From assembly GCF_038433155.1 (NCBI RefSeq), contig NZ_JBCDMW010000029.1, positions 1 to 64,000 on the forward strand: DNA of 64,000 bases, given 5' to 3'. The notes under the pieces are model-generated. The model was not told where the DNA came from, made no database searches, and worked only from the letters and a program-made list of their open reading frames with translations. A program made the translations under genes and the position numbers. Of this stretch, positions 57,740 to 64,000 are shown piece by piece; the first letter of the stretch is position 1, and each line of letters starts with the position of its first letter. This DNA comes from Luteococcus sp038433155 (lineage in GTDB: Bacteria > Actinomycetota > Actinomycetes > Propionibacteriales > Propionibacteriaceae).

Positions 57740-58273
57740 ATGGCGAACTCTTCCCCGCGCAGCCGCAAACACCTGGGTGCCGACGAGCAGGTGGTGCGCC
57801 GGATGCACACCCACGCCAAGGCCCTGATCCTGCCGGTGATGGCGCTGTTGGCGCTGGCGCCGCTGGTTGGCTTCGGGCTGGCCTGGTTGCCGGCCGACGC
57901 GCAGCCGTGGGGGAGCTGGGCGTTGCTCGGTGTCGGGCTGGTCCTGCTGCTGGGCCTGGTGGTGCTGCCGATCCTGCGCTGGTGGTGCAATACCTGGACC
58001 CTGACCACCCGTCGGATCATCCACCGGCAGGGCATCCTCACGCGCAGCGGCCACGACCTGCCGCTGACCCGGATCAACGACATCGCCAGCGAGCGCGGCC
58101 TCATCGACCGGGTGCTGGGCTGCGGCACCCTCAAGCTGACCACGGCCGCGGAGGACCCGGTCTACCTGCGCGACATCCCCGACGTCGAACGGGTACACGT
58201 GATGCTCTCCGAGCTGCTGTTCGGCTCCCCGGACCAGGCCCTGGAGCAGGCCGACGAGGAATGGCGCGACTGA
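57740..58273 (+). CDS. Membrane protein with bacterial PH (DUF304/bPH2) domain
   Basis: Protein of 177 residues. Two membrane helices (LILPVMALLALAPLVGFGLA and WALLGVGLVLLLGLVVLPIL) precede a PH-like domain (WTLTTRRIIHRQGILTRSGHDLPLTRINDI). YdbS-like relatives are common beside biotin ligase and purK in actinobacteria. Their biochemical role is unknown. Confidence 0.85.
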   Translation: MANSSPRSRKHLGADEQVVRRMHTHAKALILPVMALLALAPLVGFGLAWLPADAQPWGSWALLGVGLVLLLGLVVLPILRWWCNTWTLTTRRIIHRQGILTRSGHDLPLTRINDIASERGLIDRVLGCGTLKLTTAAEDPVYLRDIPDVERVHVMLSELLFGSPDQALEQADEEWRD

Positions 58274-58295
58274 GCCGTCGTCGTCGGGCAGCGCA

Positions 58296-58319
58296 CCCGT
58301 CGCCGCGGGGGCCGACGGG
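58296..58319 (+). terminator. Weak hairpin between the PH-domain gene and purK
   Basis: CCCGTCG and CGACGGG form a 7-bp stem around a 10-base loop. No T-run follows. Confidence 0.3.
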
Positions 58320-58344
58320 CATGCGGTCACGAAGGCCGACGAGG

Positions 58345-58350
58345 TAAGGT
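58345..58350 (+). promoter_or_regulatory. -10 box of leaderless purK
   Basis: TAAGGT ends 6 bases before the GTG at 58357. Confidence 0.45.
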
Positions 58351-58356
58351 CTGCGC

Positions 58357-59565
58357 GTGGATTCCCAGAGCAGCAGCGCACGACGTCCCTATGTGATCGG
58401 CATCATCGGCGGGGGGCAGTTGGCCCGGATGATGCACCAGGCCAGCATCGGCCTGGGTGTGCGCGTCCGGCTGCTGGCCGAAGGGCCCGACGTCTCGGCC
58501 GCCCAGGTGGTGCGGGATGTCACCGTCGGCGACTACACCGACCAGCAGGCCACCCTGGACTTTGCCAGGGGATGCGACGTGGTGACCTTTGACCATGAGC
58601 ACGTGCCCACCGAGCTGCTGCACCAGATCGAGGCGCTCGGGGTGGCCGTGCGGCCCGGCCCCGACGCCCTGGTGCACGCCCAGGACAAGGCCGTGATGCG
58701 CGCCAGGATGGCCGAGCTGGGCGCCCCCAACCCGCAGTGGCAGGTCTGTCAGGGCGTCGAGGAGCTGGTGGCCTTCGGGGAGCGGATCGGCTGGCCGGTG
58801 ATCGCCAAGACCTCGCGCGGCGGCTACGACGGCAAGGGCGTGTGGAAGATCGACGGCCCGGACCAGGCCCGGGAACCCTTCGAGGCGCTGGCCCAGCAGG
58901 CCACCACCGTCGACGGCGGCGTGATCGACCGGAGCGGCACCGTGATCGTCGCCGAGGAGTTCGTGGACTTCGCCCGGGAACTGTCCTGCCTGGTGGTGCG
59001 CTCGCCGCAGGGCCAGGCCGTCGCCTACCCCGTCAGCCAGACCCTGCAGACCGACGGGATCTGCGCCGAGACCATCACCCCCGCCCCGGACATGTCCGAG
59101 GAGCAGGCCAGCGAGCTGCAACAGCTGGCGCTGCGGATCGCCGGGGAACTGGGCGTGGTCGGCTTGCTGGCGGTGGAGCTGATGCAGCGGCGCGACGGCT
59201 CGGTGGTGGTCAACGAGCTGGCGATGCGCCCGCACAACACCGGCCACTGGAGCATCGACGGCGCCAACACCAGCCAGTTCGAGAACCACCTGCGCGCCGT
59301 GCTGGATTTGCCGCTGGGCGACCCCGGGCTGCGGGCACCACACGTCGTGATGACCAATGTGCTGGGGGGGTCAGAGCCGGACCTGACCGGCGCCCTGCAG
59401 CACTGCTTCGCCCGGGACCGCCGGCTGCGGGCGCACCTGTACGGCAAGGACGTCAAGGCCGGCCGCAAGGTGGGTCATGTCACCACCTACGGTGATGACC
59501 TGGCTGACGTCACCAAGCGCGCCCGCCACGCCGCCGGCTACCTGATGGGAGACCGCAATGCCTGA
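58357..59565 (+). CDS. purK: N5-carboxyaminoimidazole ribonucleotide synthase
   Basis: ATP-grasp enzyme of 402 residues that carboxylates AIR to N5-CAIR in purine synthesis. IIGGGQLARMM, TFDHEHVPTELL, AKTSRGGYDGKGVW and NELAMRPHNTGHWSIDG are PurK motifs. The GTG at 58357 has no ribosome site. It overlaps purE by 8 bases. Confidence 0.95.
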   Translation: MDSQSSSARRPYVIGIIGGGQLARMMHQASIGLGVRVRLLAEGPDVSAAQVVRDVTVGDYTDQQATLDFARGCDVVTFDHEHVPTELLHQIEALGVAVRPGPDALVHAQDKAVMRARMAELGAPNPQWQVCQGVEELVAFGERIGWPVIAKTSRGGYDGKGVWKIDGPDQAREPFEALAQQATTVDGGVIDRSGTVIVAEEFVDFARELSCLVVRSPQGQAVAYPVSQTLQTDGICAETITPAPDMSEEQASELQQLALRIAGELGVVGLLAVELMQRRDGSVVVNELAMRPHNTGHWSIDGANTSQFENHLRAVLDLPLGDPGLRAPHVVMTNVLGGSEPDLTGALQHCFARDRRLRAHLYGKDVKAGRKVGHVTTYGDDLADVTKRARHAAGYLMGDRNA

Positions 59566-60088
59566 TCTGGAGAACACTGTCCCGGCCGGTGGGTCATCCC
59601 CGCTGGTCGGAGTCGTGATGGGCTCGGATTCGGACTGGCCGACGATGGAGGCCGCCACCGCCGCGCTGGACGAGTTCGGGATTGCCTGGGAGGCCGACGT
59701 CGTCAGCGCCCACCGGATGCCGGAGGACATGGTGCGTTATGGTCGCGAGGCGCACACCCGTGGGCTGCGCTGCATCATCGCCGGTGCCGGGGGAGCAGCC
59801 CACCTGCCGGGCATGCTGGCCGCGCTCACCCCGCTGCCCGTGATCGGGGTTCCGGTGCCGTTGAAGTACCTGGACGGGATGGACTCCCTGCTGAGCATCG
59901 TGCAGATGCCGGCCGGCGTCCCGGTGGCGACGGTGAGCATTGGCAATGCCCGCAATGCCGGCCTGCTGGCGGCCCGGATGATCGCCGCCGGTGACCCGGA
60001 ACTGACCCAGAAGATGCTGGACTTCCAGGCCAGCCTGCGCGACGTCGCCCTGGCCAAGGGTGAGAAGGTGCGCGCGCGCAACCGCTGA
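59558..60088 (+). CDS. purE: N5-carboxyaminoimidazole ribonucleotide mutase
   Basis: Class I PurE of 176 residues that converts N5-CAIR to CAIR, the step after PurK. GVVMGSDSDWPTM, VVSAHRMPEDM and IAGAGGAAHLPGMLA are the substrate-binding and catalytic loops (His in SAHR). It starts inside the 3' end of purK and converges with the ABC permease gene 11 bases away. Confidence 0.95.
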   Translation: MPDLENTVPAGGSSPLVGVVMGSDSDWPTMEAATAALDEFGIAWEADVVSAHRMPEDMVRYGREAHTRGLRCIIAGAGGAAHLPGMLAALTPLPVIGVPVPLKYLDGMDSLLSIVQMPAGVPVATVSIGNARNAGLLAARMIAAGDPELTQKMLDFQASLRDVALAKGEKVRARNR

Positions 60089-60099
60089 GTGGGCCGCCG

Positions 60100-61083
60100 T
60101 CAGTTCACGTCGCGATGGTGGAAGACCGCCCAGCCCAGCGCGACGGCCAGCAGCGCCACCCCGAAGAGCACCGCGGCGCCGTCCATCCGGTCCAGGGTGT
60201 GGGCGGGCCAGGTGCAGTTGATCCGGCCCAGGTCGCAGACCTCCACGGTGTATTCGGCCTTGCCGGTCATCCACGCCTCGAAATTGGACAGCAGACCCCA
60301 GCGCTGCAGGCGGCTGCCGCTCCCGCCGTCGACCACCACGGTGAAGCCCAGCCAGACCCCGCACAGGGCCACCACGGCCGCGGTGTGCCGGGTGAGGAAG
60401 GCCAGTCCGGCGGCCGCCAGCCCGGCGGCGGTGGCCAGGATGGTGACCCGCCCCAGCCCGAACAGCACCGAGAGCTGGTTGCGCGGGGTCAGGTCCGGTT
60501 TGAGGTGGTTCAGCTGGGCCACCAGCCAGACCCCGGCCAGGTAGACCAGGCTGGCCGTCAGGCACAGCGCCACACAGCCCAGGGCCAGCGCCAGCAGCTT
60601 GGCCCAGAAGACCCGGCTGCGGCGGGGCTCGAAGACCAGCCAGCTGCCGATGTTGCCGGTGCCGAACTCGGCCCCGACGAAGCTGGCCCCGATCAGCAGG
60701 CAGGCCGACGACAGGCCGACGGCCAGCGCCATGTCCAACCCGACCACCAGGCTGGTCACCCCCTGCGGCTCCATCGCGGTGGGGGGCAGGCCGGGCCCAA
60801 TGTTCGCCTCGGTGCAGGGCCAGGTGGGGGTGCCGTTCTGCCGCGCGAGGGCATTGTCCGCCTCGCACTGCTTGATGATCTGGGCCTTGTTCTTGTCCCA
60901 GTCGGCCTTGGCGGCCTGCCAGGACTGCAGGTACGCCTCCTGCTGGGCCTGGCTGGGCATTTTGGTGGACTCCCATGCGGCCCACCCCAGCAGGCCCAGA
61001 CCCAGCAGCACCAGCAGCAGGGTGAGCAGGGTCAGCCGACGTCGGACGAGCCGGTGCAGTTCCGCGATGACCAGGCGTAGCAT
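60100..61083 (-). CDS. ABC-2-type transporter permease
   Basis: Membrane protein of 327 residues with about six helices. The first (LTLLTLLLVLLGLGLLGWAA) is followed by a large outside loop with two cysteines (residues about 40-110), then helices in the C-terminal half. It pairs with the ATPase gene immediately upstream, one base apart. ABC-2 pairs of this kind often export drugs, peptides or lipids. Substrate is unknown. Confidence 0.8.
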   Translation of the reverse strand: MLRLVIAELHRLVRRRLTLLTLLLVLLGLGLLGWAAWESTKMPSQAQQEAYLQSWQAAKADWDKNKAQIIKQCEADNALARQNGTPTWPCTEANIGPGLPPTAMEPQGVTSLVVGLDMALAVGLSSACLLIGASFVGAEFGTGNIGSWLVFEPRRSRVFWAKLLALALGCVALCLTASLVYLAGVWLVAQLNHLKPDLTPRNQLSVLFGLGRVTILATAAGLAAAGLAFLTRHTAAVVALCGVWLGFTVVVDGGSGSRLQRWGLLSNFEAWMTGKAEYTVEVCDLGRINCTWPAHTLDRMDGAAVLFGVALLAVALGWAVFHHRDVN

Positions 61084-61084
61084 G

Positions 61085-62140
61085 TCAGTTCTCCTCGTCC
61101 GCGGGGCGGGCCTCGGTGATGCGGGACCCGGTGGGGCGGGACTCGGTGGAGCGGGCGACGATGTCGTCCCGCCGTCTCTGGCTGGGCAGCAGGGGTGGCA
61201 GCTCGATCCCCGGGCCGACGGTGGGTTCCAGCCCCTGCTTGCGGGTGAGCTCCAGGTAGACCGCCTCCAGGTCGCGTCGCACGCTGACCAGTTCCCGCAG
61301 GTAGAGGCCCTCGTCGGCCAGCAGCCGGGTGATCCGGGCCGGGTCGCCGGAGCCCTCCACCAGCAGGGCGGTGCCCTCGGGGATCACGGCCAGCCCCTGC
61401 TGCACCAGCAGCTGCGCGGCGCGGGTGGAGTCGTCCACCTGGATCCGCATCCGGCTGGCGCGGGCGCCCAGCAGGTCCACCACGGAGCCGCTGGTCAGCA
61501 GCCGGCCCTTGCCCACGATGCTCACCGTGTCCGCCATCTGCTCCACCTCGGACAGGATGTGGGAGCTGACCAGCACGGTGCGCCCCTCCCGGCCCAGGCT
61601 GCGGATGGTCTCCCGCACCTCGTGGATGCCCGACGGGTCCAGCCCATTGGTGGGCTCGTCGAAGATCAACAGCTCCGGGTCCTTGAGCAGCGTGGCCGCG
61701 ACGGCCAGCCGCTGCTGCATGCCCAGGCTGTAGGTGCGGTAGGGGTCCTTGGCGCGCTCGGTCAGGCCCACCTGGTCCAGCACCCGGCCCACCCGGGCGC
61801 GGGGCACCCCGGCCGCGTCGGCGGCCAGCTCCAGGTTGAGCCGGGCGGAGAAGTTGGGGAAGAAGCGGGGGCGTTCCACCACGGCGCCCACCTGGCCAAT
61901 CACCTCGGGCAGTCGACGCGGCACGGCGCGGCCCAGGATGGTCATCTGACCCCGGTCCGGGCGCACCAGCCCCAGCAGCATCCGGATGGTGGTGGTCTTC
62001 CCGGAACCATTGGGCCCCAGGAAGCCGTGCACGCCGCCGCGCGGAACCGCCAGGTCCAGGGAGTCGACGGCCACCCGTCGCCCCCGCAGGGTGCGGTAGC
62101 TCTTGCGCAGCCCGGCGGTGCTGATCGCCAGCTCGGTCAT
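61085..62140 (-). CDS. ABC transporter ATP-binding protein
   Basis: ATPase of 351 residues. GPNGSGKTT (Walker A), a variant signature YSLGMQQR, LLIFDEPTNGLD (Walker B) and SSHILSEVEQMAD (switch) are present. The last 45 residues are a charged tail (RRRDDIVARSTESRPTGS) not needed in the core fold. GGTGGGC lies upstream of the ATG. It forms an exporter with the permease downstream. Confidence 0.9.
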   Translation of the reverse strand: MTELAISTAGLRKSYRTLRGRRVAVDSLDLAVPRGGVHGFLGPNGSGKTTTIRMLLGLVRPDRGQMTILGRAVPRRLPEVIGQVGAVVERPRFFPNFSARLNLELAADAAGVPRARVGRVLDQVGLTERAKDPYRTYSLGMQQRLAVAATLLKDPELLIFDEPTNGLDPSGIHEVRETIRSLGREGRTVLVSSHILSEVEQMADTVSIVGKGRLLTSGSVVDLLGARASRMRIQVDDSTRAAQLLVQQGLAVIPEGTALLVEGSGDPARITRLLADEGLYLRELVSVRRDLEAVYLELTRKQGLEPTVGPGIELPPLLPSQRRRDDIVARSTESRPTGSRITEARPADEEN

Positions 62141-62255
62141 CTGCCCACCTTCGTCATCCTCGGCCCACCCTGGGCACGGTCCGACGCTAGGTGAGCGGAA
62201 TCGGGGCTGTCAGCGTCGTCCGGGCAGACCAAGACCGTGGTCGTACCGGCTCACC

Positions 62256-63629
62256 TCACTTGGCGTACTGCTCCAGCCCGGAGGTGTCACCCTGCGCCAT
62301 CTTCCCGAACATGGCGCCGGCCTTCTCATCGTCCCAGAGCACCGAGGAGCCGGCCTGGGTGTGGGCGTCGGGATTGCTCACCGGCACCGCCAGGGTGAGG
62401 CCCTCGCCGCTGGAGATCGCGCGCATCGCGTTGGCGGCGCTGGCGACGTCACCCAGCCCGGTGTCCTCACCGCGGCCGACGGCGTGCGCGCCGGCCATGT
62501 TGAGCCGCCAGTAGCGCACCGGGTTGATGAAGGTCCAGGGGCTGGTGGCCTTCTTCATGATGGCGCCGATCATCTCCCGCTGGCGCTTCATCCGGCCCAG
62601 GTCGCCCATCGGGTCGGCCTTGCGCATCCGGACATAGCCCAGGGCATTGGTGCCGTTCAGGTTCTGGCAGCCGGCCGGCAGGTTGGTGTGCGAGTCCTTG
62701 TCCACCATCGGCTTGTCCAGGCACATCGTGATGCCGCCCAGGGCATCCACGACGCCGGCGAAGCCGTCGAAACCGATCTCCATGTAGTTGTCTACCCGCA
62801 GGCCGGTGTCCTGTTCGACGGTCTTCACCAGCAGCTGCGGCCCGCCCAGAGAGTAGGCGGAATTCAGCTTATTGCGGCCGTGCCCGGGGATCTCCACGTA
62901 GGAGTCCCGGGGCAGGCTGACCAGCACCGGCTTCCCGCTGGGCGGGGTGTAGAGCAGCATCATGGTGTCGGTCCGCTTGCCGGTCTCGGTGCCGGTGCCC
63001 AGCTGCGCCTGCTGCTCCTTGGTCAGTGCCTCGCGGGCGTCGGACCCCACCAGCAGCGTGGTGGTCCCGGGCTGCTGGCCGGGACGCTCGCCGTCGGGCT
63101 GCTCCTTGACCTTGGTGCCGCTGGTCAGGGCGATCAACGGCACCACCACCAGCCAGACCAGCCAGGCCGCCAGCGCGATCAGCAGCCAGCGCAACCACGG
63201 CTTGCGGCCGCGGCCGCGGGCGCCCCGCGCGCCGGTGGGACGCGGCCCGGCCGGGCGGTTCCTGGGCTGCGGCGTCGACGGCTGGGCCGTGGCGGGGCGA
63301 GCGGCCTGCTGCTGCGGGATCCGCGGGGCCGGCTCGGGGCGCGGGCGGGGCTTGCTGGCGCTCGGGCGGGCACCGCTCACCTCCGCCTCGGTGTGCACCA
63401 CCCTGGAGGGGCGGTCACCCGCACCCGCGGCCCGGTCCGGGTTGTCCTGGTTGGCGCGCTGGGCGGCCTTGGCGCCCGCCGCGGCGGCGGCACCCGCGGC
63501 CAGGGCGCGACGACGCTCCAGCTCGGCCAGCTCGCTGGCGTCCATGATCTTGGTCTTGTCATAGTTCGGCCGCTCGGAGCCGTACAACCAGTCCAGATCG
63601 GCCTGGCGGGAGTCGTCGCGAGAATCCAT
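62256..63629 (-). CDS. LytR-CpsA-Psr (LCP) family glycopolymer transferase
   Basis: Protein of 457 residues. A cytosolic region rich in Pro, Arg and Ala (about 1-145) precedes one membrane helix (WLRWLLIALAAWLVWLVVVPL). The outside LCP domain has TTTLLVGSDAR, KRTDTMMLLY, SLPRDSYVEIPG and YVRMRKADPMGDLGRMKRQ. LCP enzymes move lipid-linked glycopolymers onto peptidoglycan. The leaderless ATG lies 6 bases after TACGGT. It is divergent from a glycosyltransferase. Confidence 0.9.
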   Translation of the reverse strand: MDSRDDSRQADLDWLYGSERPNYDKTKIMDASELAELERRRALAAGAAAAAGAKAAQRANQDNPDRAAGAGDRPSRVVHTEAEVSGARPSASKPRPRPEPAPRIPQQQAARPATAQPSTPQPRNRPAGPRPTGARGARGRGRKPWLRWLLIALAAWLVWLVVVPLIALTSGTKVKEQPDGERPGQQPGTTTLLVGSDAREALTKEQQAQLGTGTETGKRTDTMMLLYTPPSGKPVLVSLPRDSYVEIPGHGRNKLNSAYSLGGPQLLVKTVEQDTGLRVDNYMEIGFDGFAGVVDALGGITMCLDKPMVDKDSHTNLPAGCQNLNGTNALGYVRMRKADPMGDLGRMKRQREMIGAIMKKATSPWTFINPVRYWRLNMAGAHAVGRGEDTGLGDVASAANAMRAISSGEGLTLAVPVSNPDAHTQAGSSVLWDDEKAGAMFGKMAQGDTSGLEQYAK

Positions 63630-63635
63630 GACAAC

Positions 63636-63641
63636 ACCGTA
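63636..63641 (-). promoter_or_regulatory. -10 box of the leaderless LCP gene
   Basis: The minus strand reads TACGGT, ending 6 bases before the ATG at 63629. Confidence 0.45.
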
Positions 63642-63815
63642 GCGAGGTCATCCCAAGCGCTGGCTGAGGGCGGGCGGGCCGGCAGGGACCAATCAGCCTG
63701 CGCGCCTGGGTTGCGGCGCGGCAGGTGTCGCGGGGAAGCCAGTCCGGGCCCGGGCCGTGCTGGCTGCGGCGTGCCGGTTGTGGGGTGGCCCGCCGGGGCT
63801 GGAAGAATGTCCCCC

Positions 63816-64000
63816 ATGACCAATTTGCCCTCCGACGCCGAGTCCGAAACCAGGCGTGCGGAGGCACGGCCGGTCAGCGTCGTCATGCCCGTGCTGAACG
63901 AGGAACGGCACCTGGCGGCCTCGGTGGCGGGCGTGCTGGCGCAGGACCACCCGATGGAGATCATCCTGGCCGTCGGCCCCTCGCAGGACCGCACGGAACA
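63816..64000 (+). CDS. Family 2 glycosyltransferase, N-terminal part (cut by window end)
   Basis: About 61 residues before the window ends, with the frame still open. VSVVMPVLNEERHLAASVAG followed by a VGPSQDRT segment is the nucleotide-sugar-binding start of GT-A family 2 enzymes. The start at 63816 lies 7 bases after AAGAAT; an ATG at 63807 is in frame. Divergence from the LCP gene suggests a cell-envelope polysaccharide locus continuing past the window. Confidence 0.75.
   Translation, partial: MTNLPSDAESETRRAEARPVSVVMPVLNEERHLAASVAGVLAQDHPMEIILAVGPSQDRTE

Noticed and set aside
1..64000. tRNA genes, CRISPR arrays, insertion sequences, prophage
   Set aside because: No TPsiC-like GGTTCGANTCC with matching acceptor stem, no spaced direct-repeat arrays, no transposase or integrase motifs were seen.

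Overview
The window is about 64 kb of high-GC actinobacterial chromosome. Gene content and habits (acyl-CoA carboxylase alpha, beta and epsilon subunits, frequent GTG starts, ATGA/GTGA overlaps, many start codons sitting 6-7 bases after a TAnnnT box) suggest a member of the Propionibacteriaceae or a close relative; that placement is inference. I see no rRNA or tRNA gene, CRISPR array, prophage or insertion sequence.

Region 1 (1-15.5 kb) encodes a complete route from benzoate to acetyl-CoA plus succinyl-CoA. A minus-strand operon (LysR regulator, catB, catA, catC, pcaD) is divergent from a plus-strand benA-benB-[benC-FCD-benD fusion] operon, followed by a 900-residue LuxR-type regulator. A second LysR gene is divergent from pcaF-pcaI-pcaJ, with a clear operator between them. 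BenABC and the BenD part make catechol; CatA, CatB, CatC and PcaD convert it to 3-oxoadipate; PcaIJ and PcaF finish. The most unusual gene here is the 929-residue fusion of the benzoate dioxygenase reductase, a repeat-bearing linker, an FCD-like domain and the cis-diol dehydrogenase.

Region 2 (15.5-32 kb) holds an LD-carboxypeptidase-like protein, an exported zinc metallopeptidase, metG, a DUF2207 membrane protein, and a four-gene cassette: a lipoprotein joining a binding-protein domain to a von Willebrand A domain, an XpaC-like membrane protein, a second anchored binding protein and a TelA-family protein. A sirtuin and a large surface protein with cell-wall-binding repeats interrupted by a coiled coil follow.

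Region 3 (32-49 kb) holds a CPBP protease coupled to a second DUF2207 protein, a phosphosugar mutase, purine nucleoside phosphorylase, an LpdA-like flavoprotein, an amino-acid permease, an alpha/beta hydrolase with a Gly/Asp-repeat partner, the biotinylated carboxylase alpha subunit, a NUDIX hydrolase, and a cobalamin riboswitch in front of an ECF transporter operon.

Region 4 (49-64 kb) holds an SDR, a small lipoprotein, the metQNI methionine importer, maf, a DUF937 protein, carboxylase epsilon and beta subunits next to birA, a PH-domain membrane protein, purK-purE, an ABC exporter pair, an LCP-family protein and the start of a glycosyltransferase. The methionine importer is preceded by a previously unlisted 27-codon, methionine-rich, apparently leaderless ORF followed by mutually exclusive RNA pairings. 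This looks like a methionine attenuator and is the strongest candidate for something undescribed.
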